Shown piece by piece: positions 43,813-54,878 of a DNA stretch of 64,000 nucleotides (positions are counted from its first letter, which is position 1; every line of letters begins with the position of its first letter). The notes beneath the pieces were generated by a model, which worked only from the letters and a program-made list of their open reading frames with translations, searched no databases and was not told where the DNA came from. The DNA is from Plectosphaerella cucumerina. Its lineage: Eukaryota; Ascomycota; Sordariomycetes; Glomerellales; Plectosphaerellaceae. The stretch spans positions 1,426,001-1,490,000 of the forward strand of contig JAGPXD010000005.1 in NCBI GenBank assembly GCA_020746995.1, given 5' to 3'. A program made the position numbers and the translations under genes.

Positions 43813-45451
43813 TCAGAGGGCAACCCCCACGTCAGAATAGTCACTCCCATCAGCAGGCGACGAAGCACGGCCATATCCGTCGCTTGGGCCCAAGACGCTC
43901 TCTGGACTGCCAGAAGAGCTGGCAGCATAGCCACGGCCCAAGGCGGCAAGCCCTGGCCCGACCGACTGCGCCGTCCTCGACCCGGTGGCTGAGTCCCACC
44001 TCTTCCACTGGGCTTCTTTTTCCTTGAGCAGTTTGAGCGTGTCGAGCTCCAACTGTTCGACAATATCCTCCAGTAGTTCTAGTTGGCGCTCATCGGCATC
44101 CGCGCCCTGCTCCTTGCTGATGTCAGGGAGGCGCCATCTTGGGTAGGTGTTCCCGTGAGAGGATTGCACCTGAAAGTTGTTGTCGGCGGCCTTGAAATAA
44201 TAGTCACACAGCCGGCACGGAGGCTTGCTCGTGGCGATGAACATGGAGTCGTTCCAGAACTTGGTGGGCTTGTCGATGTTCTTGCGGGCGAGGTAGTCGT
44301 GGAGGAGCACCTCGCAGTGGACGAGACGCTTCATTTTCTGGTGCAGGTACAGCTGGACGCGGATGTTCCTGTCCAGGCCGTGCTCGCGTAAATCGTCTAG
44401 CTCATGCTTGTAGTCGTCGATTTTCAGGTCGGGAAAGGCTCCTTGGATCAGGTCCTGAGGCGAGGGACTCGGACGCGGCATGGGCAGCTTTACCTGCGCG
44501 CTGGACGAGATGTAGTCGACCGTAAAGTTCGTGACCATCTCGGGGTGGTCCTTGGCTACATTGACGATGGAGTCTGCGGCCTGGCGGTAGGAGTGGAGCC
44601 GGCCGAGGTGGTGGCGGAGCTCTCGCCAAGGCAGCGATGCGTCGGGGTCTTCGTCGCGGGCTCGGTCCTCGATGGTCTTGCCAAAGTCACCTTCCTTTGC
44701 AGATTGGATTGCCTTGAGGAGGATCGAGCAGTCGCTCAGGACTCAAATAACTGTCAGTAGCGGTACGTATTGGTATCTTAGCAGGCGGACTCACACTTTG
44801 ACTTTGCACTGTCTCCTGACATGTCGCAAGGCAACTTGGCTCTCTCCTCGAGCTGCCTCAACTGCGTGATGGTGCTAGACCCTACGATTGTCAGCTCCAA
44901 GATGCCCAGAGGATCCGGTCTTATGGCTACTTACCGCTTGCCTCGCCGCGTTGTGAGCATTTCTCGATGCATCCGGCGATGGCGTCGAGAAGGTGCCAGA
45001 TGTGGGATTCCACTCTGTCAAAGCCAAACTCCAGGACTCGCCACAAGACGTGCTTCTGTAGAGCCTTGACGGCAAGATTGTCGAGGTTTCGGACATCGCT
45101 GAGAAGATCCACCAGGAGCTCCTTCATGCCGTGGAGCTCGACGTCTTTACGATTGTTGGATGCAAAGAGGTAGGTCGGCCCCTTGGTACCTCCGGTGCCC
45201 TTCAACGCAACCATAGCCGTGATGGTTTCGCCGCCCCTCCTGGTGTTGCAGATCTGTGCCAGCTTGCACAGAAAGATCTGCAACGGAGTGAGGTGATGGT
45301 CGGAATTGGAGTTGCCCGAGGCATATTTGATGTTGTTTATATCTCTGCAGCTCTCATTGGCAGCGGTTCGTAGGGTACAGAGATAGACGAGCTGCACGTC
45401 CTTCTCCAAGTGAACCGTGTCTGGTGTGAGGCTGGGGGCCGCAGAAGGCAT
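43813..45451 (-). CDS. OTT_1508-type deaminase-like protein
   Basis: Three exons, 45451-44935, 44881-44795 and 44741-43813, give 510 residues. The first ~200 residues are helical (DNLAVKALQKHVLWRVLEFG). The C-terminal domain has the two zinc-site halves of the nucleotide/nucleic-acid deaminase fold: His343-Cys-Glu345 in VHCEVLLHDYL and PPC-x-x-C with Cys377 and Cys380 in SKPPCRLCDYYF. This HxE...PCxxC arrangement is the hallmark of the OTT_1508 family found in fungi and some bacteria, proposed to be a polymorphic-toxin or nucleic-acid deaminase lineage. All metal residues are present, so activity is plausible; substrate unknown. The Ser/Gly-rich tail (about 455-510) is probably disordered. 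A TATATAAAG box lies at 45585-45593. Confidence 0.75.
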
Positions 45452-46967
45452 GATGAATAGCAGGAAGATAGGGCAGTATGGCAGAAGTAGGGGGAGATTT
45501 GCAATGTGGTTTGTGTGATGTGGTTGATGAACTTTGAGTTGATGGGTAAAGATCTCGTTTCTGCATTGGCAGGGTTGAGGGATTCTTTATATAGGCCAAG
45601 TCACAGTCCGTTTCCCTACTGGAACCTAAACAGACTTCCAGTATCTGGCTGTTGACGCCTGACGGTATGCGCTCGCACACCTGCTTTCTCAAGGCACCCT
45701 CGGCTTCATGTCCAGTCTGACCACAGCCAGTTGCTCGCCTGCTCCGGCCTGATCTGTGGATCTCCAATACTGCGCCCGTCAAAATCGCGTGAGGCTGGCC
45801 CAACCGCTGATCAAAGGCGCGGTGCGCAATGTCGCACCACGCAGATTAGGCATTTGGAGGCCCACCACATCACCGCGAAGGCCAACAGCGCGCAAGCATG
45901 GAACATCATGGAGTTCGGAGGAACTGGTTCTTTGGTTTTTTGCTGCCATGTCCAAGATAGTACCTTGCAAGCCAAGTTTACCAAGAAATGTATAATGCGA
46001 GCATATCTCATCCTCGCGGAGCTAGTGGAGGGTTCCTTCGGCGTGGTTGGTTGAGTAGGCGATGATGGTGGCCGCGGCCTGGATTTGGCCTCGCCAATGG
46101 CGGCCTTGGTGTGGCCCAATTCTCCCACCGAGCTGCGAGCTGCGAGCTGTGCAAAGAAGCGCGCAGAAGTGTACCACGCCTGTCTTATCTTACATGCCCC
46201 CTCATGTGTTTTGCGAGAATTATGACGATTTTCTTGATGCCCGAACCTTGTTGAGGTTGGGGTTTGGGCAGTGAGCAGGTACACCTCGAACATGCTGACG
46301 TTGTCCGAGTCTCGTCGGGGCTGCTCTGCCCCCGCGGACGCCGGAAGACTTCCGGCGTGTCCAAGCTGAGTATAGTTCGAGAGGAAAAGCATGCGATGAC
46401 TTCATAGGCGGGACGAGGGATTGCAGTCCAGACGGCACTGGGAAAAAAGGCCATGGAGGCGGGCCAAAGGTTAGTGACTCTGCGGTTGGACGTTTATAAA
46501 TATAAATCCGGGCCTCCCTCTCATCCAAATTGATCTCTGATCCGTGTACTTGTGTTTTCTTCCTCCAAAAGACCTTCAAACTTTACCTGACCTCCTTGAT
46601 CCCAAGGTACAAGTCAGACCACTGCACTCAAATATCAAATGAGGACACACGAAGACGGGCAGGTATAGTTCTTTATCCATCCCTTCTCGGGCCTGCAGCC
46701 TCTTCAACCCGACTACCAGGAGGCACATGTAGCTGACGTTCCCGCTCTACTGATCATTGCACAGAGATCACTAGACCGTTCGAGCTGAGCCAAGATAGCG
46801 ACGGTACTCCACTCTAGTTTAACCACAATCCTTCTTGAGCGCCGCTTCTAGTATAAGCGAGCAGGGCGCGACCAACGAGCGGTAGGAGTCCATCCACAGC
46901 GTCAAGAGCGCTATCCGAGGCCGGAAAGTCTAACAAACGTACAGAGTTGTCTGTGAACAGCTATACA
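45452..46967. other. Intergenic region with a 21-bp palindrome
   Basis: About 1.5 kb without a supported gene between divergent genes. It contains the TATA box of the deaminase-like gene, a strong inverted repeat at 46338-46358, and an A+T-rich stretch at 46490-46510. Confidence 0.45.
46338..46358. repeat. 21-bp perfect inverted repeat
   Basis: ACGCCGGAAG-A-CTTCCGGCGT: 10-bp arms around one central base. It could form a hairpin or be a dimeric regulator site with CCGG cores; it lies in non-coding DNA. Confidence 0.8.
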
Positions 46968-47840
46968 ATGCCCAAAAAGGGGAAAGAGCCCGATCGCGGC
47001 TATCCCTTCAAGCCGGGTGCCAAGAACCCACCGCTGGCGCCGTCCGAGGAGGAGGAAGAGGAGGAGGAGTTTTGGGTATACCCTGATGAGGGAGACATTC
47101 CTTTCGCGTCCGCATCAGGGAGTCACCCACACTATCCGGCCCAGTCCAGGTACGGGGCGGATCTGACGCCAGAGGAGCGGGAGTGGTACAGGCAGACGAG
47201 CGACATGGGAGGCGCAGAGCCCGTCGACAACGCATCGGACCCATAGGCGTCCTTTGGAGATTTTGACGAAGAGTTCAGGGACTTTATGAACCTGAATATC
47301 AACCCAAATGGCGAGTCTTCCTCGCCGTCCGCTCCTTCCGACGTGCCCGACAACGAAGAAGCCGTGGCCGTCCCCGAGTCCTCTTCCCGCGCCGCCAAGC
47401 AGAAGCGTCCTCGCAGAAAGGCCTCTCCCGTCCAGTGCGACTGGGAGGGCTGCGGGAAGTTGTTCCCGCGGCCAACGGAGCTCAAGTGCGTCCCCCGAGC
47501 CCCAGTCACCCTCTAACATCCCACCAGGTAATGTTCTGACGCTTCATGTAGCAAGCATGTTAGCAAAGTCCACAAACCTCACGTCCCGTGCGCGGCTAGG
47601 CTGGCACCGACGGTCCATGGCCTCCCGCCCTGCGACAACGCCTACTCCACCAAGAAAGACATGTATCGCCACGTCCGCAGCACGCACCCCGACTTTGCGG
47701 CGGTCAAGGAGAACGGTATCCCAGAGGAGGGCGGGCTGTGCCCAATTTGCCGCCAGCGGATCCGTGACAGGGACAGCAACATAAAGCGGCACATCGACGA
47801 GGTCCACAAGAATCAGAAGCGAAGCCGTCGGGATAGCTGA
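46968..47840 (+). pseudogene. C2H2 zinc-finger protein gene with in-frame TAG at codon 93
   Basis: From the ATG at 46968 the frame runs 92 codons (an acidic run EEEEEEEEF near residue 30, then LTPEEREWYRQTSDM) to TAG at 47244-47246. The same frame continues at once with coding-like sequence (SFGDFDEEFRDFMNLNI, a basic nuclear-signal-like KQKRPRRK) and then a C2H2 finger (CDWEGCGKLFPRPTEL, with His-x4-His contributed by exon 2 after a 65-bp intron at 47487-47551), then CDNAYSTKKDMYRHVRSTH and CPICRQRIRDRDSNIKRHI, to TGA at 47838-47840. Tested introns around the stop break the frame, so it is a nonsense change (CAG to TAG would fit) or a shorter protein starting at Met 47286. Confidence 0.7.
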
Positions 47841-48096
47841 CGACTGTTCTGTTTGCTGAGACCGTTTCCCATTTCCTGAGCATTCAGTCTTTCCGCTTGT
47901 GACTATTTCGCGCATTGTTTATTTTTCCTTTGTCATGCTCGTATCAGTACGCTTGAGATTGGAGGATCAGGCAGATTGAGACTTTTGATATGACGTTATA
48001 CCTCACGATTGACGACCAGTATTCACCTTGACCAAAATTTCCGAGTCCTAGGTGATGACATTCACCGAGCAACGCTTGCAGCCGGGCATCGTGGCG

Positions 48097-49102
48097 TCAG
48101 GATGCAGACGATCTGAGATCCTTTCCTGAGATGAAGAAGGATCCTTGGCCTTCTTGCGCCTGAAGCCAAGTGATGAAGCGACCACGCCAGACATCTTTGT
48201 CTTTGGTTTTGCGAATATACGAGTGGCTCATTTTGGCAATGATATTGCTTGTGTGATGAGATGACTTGGTTTGTTGCGCATCGGTCTTTGGGTCGTGCAA
48301 CAGCCACCGGTAAGTGCCCTTGTGGGCCTCTTCAACAGCATTTTTCCAAGTTCGAAGTTCAGGGAACCAGAGGAGGTTGAGGACGTCTTGCTCAGCATTC
48401 ATGGTTTTTGTTCGGGTTGACATCTCGGAGAGGCGGTCGCAGATGTCCCGGAGAAGTTTGTTGGTGACGGATGCCGAAGAAGCGTGGACAGATTCCATCA
48501 TGCGCGAGATCTGCCCCTGAGTCTCTTTCAACTGCTTCTCCATTTCTTCGGCCACTTTCCCTGTCATGCCGGCCTGGGAATCTGCCAGCGTGCGAAGCTT
48601 GACGCTCTGTTCTTCTCTGCAGGTAAGGAAGTCGTCAGCAAAATGAATCCACAACAACGGCGAGTCAAGCCATACGGGAAGATTCGATTGAAGTGGTCCA
48701 TGATCTGGGACCGATGGCATTCGAGTCGTTTCTCAAGTTCCTGGAGTTTGTCCTTGTGCCAGAGCCCCTTCGCTGCGACGCGAAGACCTTCTTTTCGCGA
48801 ACCAGAACCCTTGCCTTTGATCCTCTTGACCAGTTCGTTCAGCTGGTCACATGTGGTGCGGCAATTGGCTGTGAGTTCGGCCAAAGCCTTGTCGGCGGCG
48901 GAGGCTGCGGGCAGCAATGTCGGGGCCGGCAGCTGCGTCAAGAATGTTCAAGATTATTCGTGATGATGGCAGCATCTTGGAGATCTTCTGCCAGACCTGA
49001 GGCGGAGTGTCGGGCGGATGAAGCGGCGTTGATGAGTTTGAAACAGAAGTCGATGAGGGTGATGATGTTACTCGCGAGCCTCAGCGCGGCGAGGGGCTCC
49101 AT
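48097..49102 (-). pseudogene. Fungal NACHT-type STAND protein, N-terminal part only, with a frameshift
   Basis: The start MEPLAALRLASNIITLIDF (ATG at 49102) is the typical N-terminus of fungal NACHT proteins. The first frame stops at about 48938, but matching sequence continues in the next frame (ALAELTANCRTTCDQL) and no GT donor exists in between, so a 1-nt shift is the simplest reading. A 59-bp intron (48617-48675) follows. The linker then carries the family's LLWFPELRTWKNAVEEAH, YRWLLHDP and RFITWLQAQEGQGSFFISGK, the lysine position just before the P-loop, and there it ends with DLRSSAS and a stop. The whole NTPase and sensor region is missing. Confidence 0.7.
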
Positions 49103-49690
49103 GGCGGCAACGAGGCCGCCAGATGCTGGTAGACCGCACAGCTGTTGGAATTCGTGAAGTAGTCCCGGTGTGAGACAGTATTCGTGCAATGAAGAAAGGC
49201 AAAGGGGACAGTAAGGTTAGAGGTGGAAAGAGCAGATCACCAGGTGTCATACCCAAGAGAGAGGAAGTTAAAGCCGAGAAAGCGGGGTCGAAGACGAGGC
49301 AAGAAGCCAACCACCAGGATGCGGGCGATGTACACATCGGCATGCTGAAGGGTGAAGTAAGGAAGTATCACAGCATCTGCGCTCCTGCATGGGAGCCTGC
49401 ATGACAGGATGAAAAGGCCGTTATGGAGATACCGCAGCCTGATGCACTATAGCCGCCCGACGTGGTCAGGCAGACAGGCAGTGGCTTGGCAGTGCAGGGC
49501 GCGGACGAGGCAGTGCAGGAAGTGGGTTGATATTGCCTGAGGATTTGCCGTGTCATTCAGCGGGTGTATTGACATCAGCCACGCTCGAACGGCATGAGGC
49601 TGACCTCGAGGCACATTCGCAATGTCCAACGAAAGGCAAAGCACCTAGAGCCAGGTTGTATCAAGGATTCTTCTGATTGCAGTTGGACAA
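49103..49690. other. Intergenic region
   Basis: Almost 590 bp between the NACHT relic and the convergent Zn2Cys6 gene, with no supported gene. Confidence 0.4.
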
Positions 49691-50970
49691 CTAGACCTCG
49701 ACCTCAGGTTCAGCATCAGACCCTGGCGACTGATGGCTCGGCGATCGATCCGGGCTTGAGGTCGAGACTGAGATGGAGGCCGACCCCTCCAACCCCAACT
49801 CGGACGTCCCAAGAACCACGCTCATAGGCCACTCCATCTCCTTCCACCCCTCGCCCAGACGTCTTGAGATGTACTTGACCAGCACACTCGGCCACGTCCT
49901 CAAAAACCACGCGTCATTTTCCGTGCTTATCAGCGCGGCGTAGTGCGCCAGGATGATGAGGGCGGCGGGATTCTCCTCGACGCACATCTCCAGAAATGCG
50001 TCGTCCACCCCGTTGGACCAGTCCCACGTTGCCCCCGGCCTCTCGCCCCCGCCCTCAGTCTGGTTCTGGTAGATTCCGGCGAGAGCGCGGGCGGCAGCGT
50101 CGAGGCAGATGGCCCTCTTGTGGACGGGGCAGTACTTGTCGATCAAGGCGCGTAGGGGGGCGAGCTGAGGGCACTTCTCGTCGAGGCCGTCCGGGAGCGT
50201 ACGCAACGGCTGGCCGTACTTGTACCGCAAGTAGTCGTTCGAGGCGATGTCCTGGGCCATGTGCTGCTGAACAAACGTAGTCGAAGCGCGGGAGAGGCGT
50301 ATGGAGTGGACCATCTCCCGGACGGCGTTGAATTCGGGCTTGTCGTGGGCGATGCGGCCGGGACGGGCCATGGGCTCGGCTGCGCTGTAGACGGAGGTGA
50401 GAGCCGAGAAGGAGACCAGGGCGTGGCGCTGGGAGGCGTCGAGCTTCTGCAGGTGAGGCTTCGAGCGGGTGAGGGCGGCCTGCTGGTGGCTAACGGCGCG
50501 AGCGTACCACTTGTGCCGGGACGGGGCTTCACGGTGCAGCTGGAGGGCGGCGAGGGCGAGAATGGAGTTGAGTAGGTAGTGGTGGGTGAAGCCGAGGTCG
50601 ACGGAGTCGTGGCCCGGCCCCGGGCGCCGGTTGCAGTACTGGAGGAGCTCGAGGTCCATCAGGCTCTCGGGGTTGAGCGGCATGGAGGCGGGGACGGAGG
50701 CCGGGGCGGAGAAGCTGCACCGGATATCCATCTTCTGGCAGTTTCGGCACCGGGGGTGCACCTCATTGCACTGGGCGGGGATATGAGAATCGTTCGATCG
50801 GGTGCCGGCAATGCGGCGCAAGGGGGGGCTCGATGAGGTACCTTGACATGACGGTCCTTGCATTGGGTACATCCTTCTCGGGACTTTTGGTGCGGCCTCC
50901 GAGTGCGTCCCCTCGAGGTTGTCGAACTGCCAGCACTTGGGGCCTCCGGGCCCATTTCTGTGATGCGCAT
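49691..50970 (-). CDS. Zn2Cys6 transcription factor-like protein
   Basis: Exons 50970-50842 and 50770-49691 give 402 residues. The zinc cluster is split by the 71-bp intron: GCTQCKDRHVK in exon 1 and CNEVHPRCRNCQKMDIRC in exon 2, giving all six cysteines with normal spacing. The rest matches the small fungal C6 regulators related to sterol-uptake factors: LMDLELLQYCNRR, HHYLLNSILALAALQL, and LIILAHYAALI near the C-terminus. An alternative ATG lies five codons downstream. The 475-codon open frame starting at 51118 is an artefact that reads the intron in another phase and would destroy the cluster. Target genes unknown; the neighbouring damaged reductase gene is divergent from it. Confidence 0.85.
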
Positions 50971-51392
50971 GGTTGCTACGAAGTGTGGATGTCTTGTGTT
51001 CGTCGTCGTGTGGATACGTGTGGTTCAGGTGGGAGTTGTGAGGGTGGGATGGTTGCAGAGCTGATGGATCGAGGGCTTGTGGGCGAACTAGGTTGGTCGT
51101 ATAAGATACGAGAGACATGACTCGAGCGTAGGCTGCGGATTTAGAGGGAGACGCACGGACTTAAGCTCTTGAGGCTGAGTAGGCCCGCGATACGGTGAAA
51201 GACGACGGGCGAAAGATCATGCCGTCGCGATGCCAGGATGAACAGCAAATTGGACTGATGGCGAGAAGTCTTTGAATACCATGTCGTCGGGTCCAAGGTT
51301 GATGCATATCACCGGTGGATGAAGATATAAAAAGGGGTATGGAAGCCTAGAAAGACGGGTCATCTCATCTAATTACTCGTTTCAAGTCAATC
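50971..51392. promoter_or_regulatory. Divergent promoter with TATA box
   Basis: The 422-bp gap between the Zn2Cys6 gene and the reductase pseudogene has TATAAAAA at 51326-51333, about 60 bp before the reductase ATG, a normal TATA distance. Confidence 0.5.
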
Positions 51393-52421
51393 ATGATGGC
51401 GAACCCAAAGACAATGCGTGCCTGGATGCACACCTCACCGAAGCTTCCCCTCGAGAAGAGCATGACTCTCGTGGTGGATACGCCCTATCCAACCTCGCCT
51501 CTCAAGCCGACATAGCTTCTTATCAGAGTCAGGGCCGTGGGCGTCAACCCAGCGGATGCCATCTTCTCCGAGCTCGGTTGGCCGACACGGGCCATCGTCA
51601 AGCTCAGTCCCATCTCCGGCATGGACTACAGCGGCGAGGTCGTGGCGGTAGGCAGCGGCGTCTCGGAGCTGCGCCCCGGCGACCGCGTCTTCGGCCGTGT
51701 CGACACGCAAAAGGGCATGCCCGGATCCATGGCCGAGTACACCACGGCCGACACGGACGGCTGCGTGCTCCTCTCCGCGGGGGTGGATTGGGACGAGGCT
51801 GCAGGCGTGGGCACCGCGGCGGTGACGGCCTATCAGACGATCATCCCGAACGCCAAGGCGGGCGACTCGGTCTTCATCAACGGCGGAACCGGGGGCGTGG
51901 GTACCTTCGCGATCCAGTTTGCCAAGGCCATCGGGTGCAAGGTGACAGTGTCGTGCTCGACGACCAAGATGGATCTCTGTAAGCGTCTGGGCGCCGACGA
52001 AGTCATCGACTACCGCTCCGAGGACCTCATCACCGCACTGCAGCGTCGCGGGAAAGACGCCTTCGATCTTGTCGTCGACTACGCGCACCGTGCCGAGACG
52101 GGCTTGTACGCCGCATCGTCCGCCTTTCTGAAGGACTCGGGCAAGTTCGTCATGGTGCCAGGCGGCGTGTCGTTCTCAACCGCCATGACCATCGGAAAAT
52201 ACACCGTCTGTCCGTCGACGCTGGGCGGGGGCAAGGCCAAGTTTGAGGCGTACTTTGCGGCGAGCGACCGGGCGGCGTTTGTGCAGATTGCCCAGTGGAT
52301 GGCTGAGGTAAAGGTTAAGACGGTGGTGGACTCGGTGCTGGAGTTTGGGGAGATGCCCCAGGCGATTGAGCGGATCAAGGCGGGTAGTGCGACGGGCAAG
52401 ATTGTGGTGCGTGTCTGGTAG
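51393..52421 (+). pseudogene. Medium-chain reductase/zeta-crystallin-like quinone oxidoreductase with in-frame TAG at codon 41
   Basis: From the ATG at 51393 (MMANPKTMRAWMHTSP) the frame is coding-like to TAG at 51513-51515 and continues in the same frame to TAG after 52419. The continuation has all MDR features: VRAVGVNPAD, GMDYSGEVVAVGSGV, GDRVFG, GTAAVTAYQTI, the NADP-binding motif GGTGGVGTFAIQFAKAIG and C-terminal KAGSATGKIVVRVW. Catalytic zinc ligands are absent, as in quinone-reductase-type members. Full length would be 342 codons, normal for the family. A CAG to TAG change would explain the stop. No ATG downstream would restore the N-terminal fold. Confidence 0.75.
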
Positions 52422-52760
52422 GAGGCATCTTGTGGTTGTTGCGTTGAGGGATGAATTGAGATGGTGTTGTTTGCGGAAGAATCGTACAGGTTCGAGGCGC
52501 GATGGTCCCAGCTGCTCCCAGCTGTCATTTGACTGCTACCCGACTGCCGAGCCACATCCAATGACGTACCTAGCATCATTCCTTCACCCGTCGGCCATGT
52601 CATCAAAAGACATTCACCCTCCCTCATCCTGCACCCTTAGCCAGGATTGCATGCTTGATTGATTCCGACCTTCTTCACTATTTCTCTTCTTCTGGACCGA
52701 GTTCCACTGACTCCTTCAACTTCGCTTCTGCAGCCCGGGCCTTGACCCCTCCGGCCCGTG
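52422..52760. other. Intergenic region
   Basis: The 339 bp before the DUF726 gene are CT-rich near the end (TTTCTCTTCTTCTGG), a common fungal leader; no gene. Confidence 0.4.
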
Positions 52761-54878
52761 ATGGCCCCATCAGCAGCTGACCCCCGCCAGATCCTGGTCG
52801 TCTGCAATGACGCCAGGCGAACAGCTTTCTACTCCCTTGTCGAGTCCATCATCTCGTCCATGCGCTCGGAGCTGGACTTGGAGAACTTGAAGCGCTCTAT
52901 TACCTCCAAGCCCGACGATGGCAGACGCAAGGACCCCGACCAGGCAGGAGATGGCATCAGCGACAGCTTCAACGCAGGACGGAAGAAGTCGGACGCAGCG
53001 ACGTCTGCCGGATTTTCAAGAGACCTCGTGGACATCCGCAAAGCGGCGCTCCACCACTTTGACGACTGGCGAAAAGAGGTCCTCAAGAAGCTCAAGGAGA
53101 TCACCTCGACACATGACGACAAGAAAATCCTCGAAGCCAGGCGCCAGCGTCAGGAAGAAGTTGCCAAGATGAAAAAGGATCAATCAGACTCTGCAAATGA
53201 CGCCTCCGCCGTTGGAACCACTGAGAATTCGGCCTCGCACAATGCCACCGACGTCGCCATCTTGCAGCAGCACTACCGCCCCGTGTCTACCCGTCTGACC
53301 ACCGTGCCCATCGAGGACAGGAGGGAGCTTCTCAGCTGCATGTTGCTCATCATGCTGTCTACCGGAAGCTATTCTGCCTACTCGAGGACGCTCGCTCTTC
53401 ACCTCACCTCTTCCCTCGAGCTGCCCCTCGCCGTTCTCATCACTGAAGAAACGGAGATTGCCAAGTACCTCGTCGAAGCATCCACCGCAAAGGGCAAAGA
53501 CGGAACCCCCGCCAAGAACGCCGCCGCTGCCAGTACCATGTCGGCCGACGCCGAGGCTGAGAAGCGTCGTAAAGAGAACCAGACGTCGCGCTTCTGGAAG
53601 GTCGGCCTGGCTTCCGTCGCTGGCGCCGCCGTCATTGGTGTGACGGGTGGATTGGCCGCCCCCATCGTCGCTGGCGCCCTAGGCGGTATCATGGGAAGTG
53701 TCGGCCTCGGTGGTGTGGCATCCTTCCTTGGGATCTTCTGGGCAAACGGCGCTCTCGTCGGTACACTCTTTGGAGCCTACGGCGCCAAGATGACTGGCGA
53801 GATGATGGATGCGTACGCTAAGGAAGTCAACGACTTTAAATTCATTCCTCTGAAGGGGCCCCAGACGGAAGGGAAAGAGGACAGCCCCGCGGACAGGCAG
53901 ACACGGCGCTTGAGGGTCACCATCGGCATCAACGGATGGCTCAAGGACGAACAGGATGTCACCAAGCCCTGGGAGGTCCTCGGCGATGAGTCTGAAGTCT
54001 TCGCCCTGCGGTACGAGATGAAGGCTCTCATCGAGCTGGGCAACTGCCTCGACAGCCTAGTCAGCGATTACGCGTGGAAGTACGTCAAGTCAGAGATCCT
54101 CAAGCGGACGGTCCTCGCCTCGGTTCAGGCCATCATGTGGCCTGTCTACCTCCTCAAGACGGCCTCCAACATTGACAACCCCTTCAACCTGGCCCGTAAC
54201 CGGTCCGAGAAGACAGGTCGCGTCCTCGCCGATGCCCTCATCAACCGTGCTCAAGGCGAGCGCCCTGTCACCCTCGTCGGCTACTCTCTCGGTGCTCGCG
54301 CCATTCACTCGTGCCTCCGGACCCTGGCTGAGCGCCACGCCTTTGGTCTCGTCGACAACGTCGTCCTCATCGGTGCTCCCACCCCTTCGGATACGGAGCA
54401 CTGGGCTTTGCTGCGCTCCGTCGTCGCCGGCCGCATCTTTAACGTCTACTCAGAGAATGACTACATTCTCGGCTTCCTCTACCGCGCCACGTCCCTGCAA
54501 TTTGGCATCGCAGGGCTGCAGCCCGTCAAGGGCGTTCCGGGGCTGGAGAACCTGGACCTCAGCGACGAGGTGGCCGGTCATCTGCGGTACCCCGGGCTGA
54601 TCGCGCAGATCCTGACGCGCTGCGGATTCCCAGATGTTCGGGGCGACAGCGGCGACATCGAGCAAGACGAAGACATTGTGAGGAAGCAGAGGGGAGAACT
54701 TGACGATGAGGAGATCCCGGAGGAGGCGAAGGCCGTGAGGGAGGAGACCAGGGATGTCAGGGAGGACCACGGGCCGATTCGGATGCACGAGGATGATCAT
54801 GGTCCTATTCGGCTGCATGAGGGAACCGACGACGAGGGCCCGCCACCTCCCTTGCCCAAGCGACGGCCCGTGGATTGA
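52761..54878 (+). CDS. DUF726 family membrane-associated alpha/beta hydrolase (TMCO4/Mil1-like)
   Basis: A single exon of 705 residues. The N-terminal third is helical and charged (KKLKEITSTHDDKKILEARRQRQEEVAKMKK, coiled coil). About residues 280-345 form a glycine/alanine-rich hydrophobic stretch (VAGAAVIGVTGGLAAPIVAGALG..., GLGGVASFLGIFW) that is the DUF726 membrane region. The hydrolase core follows: VTIGINGWL, and the nucleophile elbow GYSLGAR with Ser509, NVVLIGAPTPSDTEHW, and FNVYSENDYILGFLYR. The C-terminus is acidic with a repeated HGPIRMHED/HGPIRLHEG motif and a Pro-rich end. The family occurs from yeast to humans; the natural substrate is not established. Confidence 0.9.
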   Translation: MAPSAADPRQILVVCNDARRTAFYSLVESIISSMRSELDLENLKRSITSKPDDGRRKDPDQAGDGISDSFNAGRKKSDAATSAGFSRDLVDIRKAALHHFDDWRKEVLKKLKEITSTHDDKKILEARRQRQEEVAKMKKDQSDSANDASAVGTTENSASHNATDVAILQQHYRPVSTRLTTVPIEDRRELLSCMLLIMLSTGSYSAYSRTLALHLTSSLELPLAVLITEETEIAKYLVEASTAKGKDGTPAKNAAAASTMSADAEAEKRRKENQTSRFWKVGLASVAGAAVIGVTGGLAAPIVAGALGGIMGSVGLGGVASFLGIFWANGALVGTLFGAYGAKMTGEMMDAYAKEVNDFKFIPLKGPQTEGKEDSPADRQTRRLRVTIGINGWLKDEQDVTKPWEVLGDESEVFALRYEMKALIELGNCLDSLVSDYAWKYVKSEILKRTVLASVQAIMWPVYLLKTASNIDNPFNLARNRSEKTGRVLADALINRAQGERPVTLVGYSLGARAIHSCLRTLAERHAFGLVDNVVLIGAPTPSDTEHWALLRSVVAGRIFNVYSENDYILGFLYRATSLQFGIAGLQPVKGVPGLENLDLSDEVAGHLRYPGLIAQILTRCGFPDVRGDSGDIEQDEDIVRKQRGELDDEEIPEEAKAVREETRDVREDHGPIRMHEDDHGPIRLHEGTDDEGPPPPLPKRRPVD

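Noticed and set aside
47183..47246. Intron removing the TAG in the C2H2 gene
   Set aside because: Possible GT...TAG pairs (47183 or 47186 to 47246) shift the reading frame, so they cannot join the two coding parts.
50770..51118. Longer N-terminus for the Zn2Cys6 protein starting at 51118
   Set aside because: It reads through the intron in another phase and removes three of the six zinc-binding cysteines.
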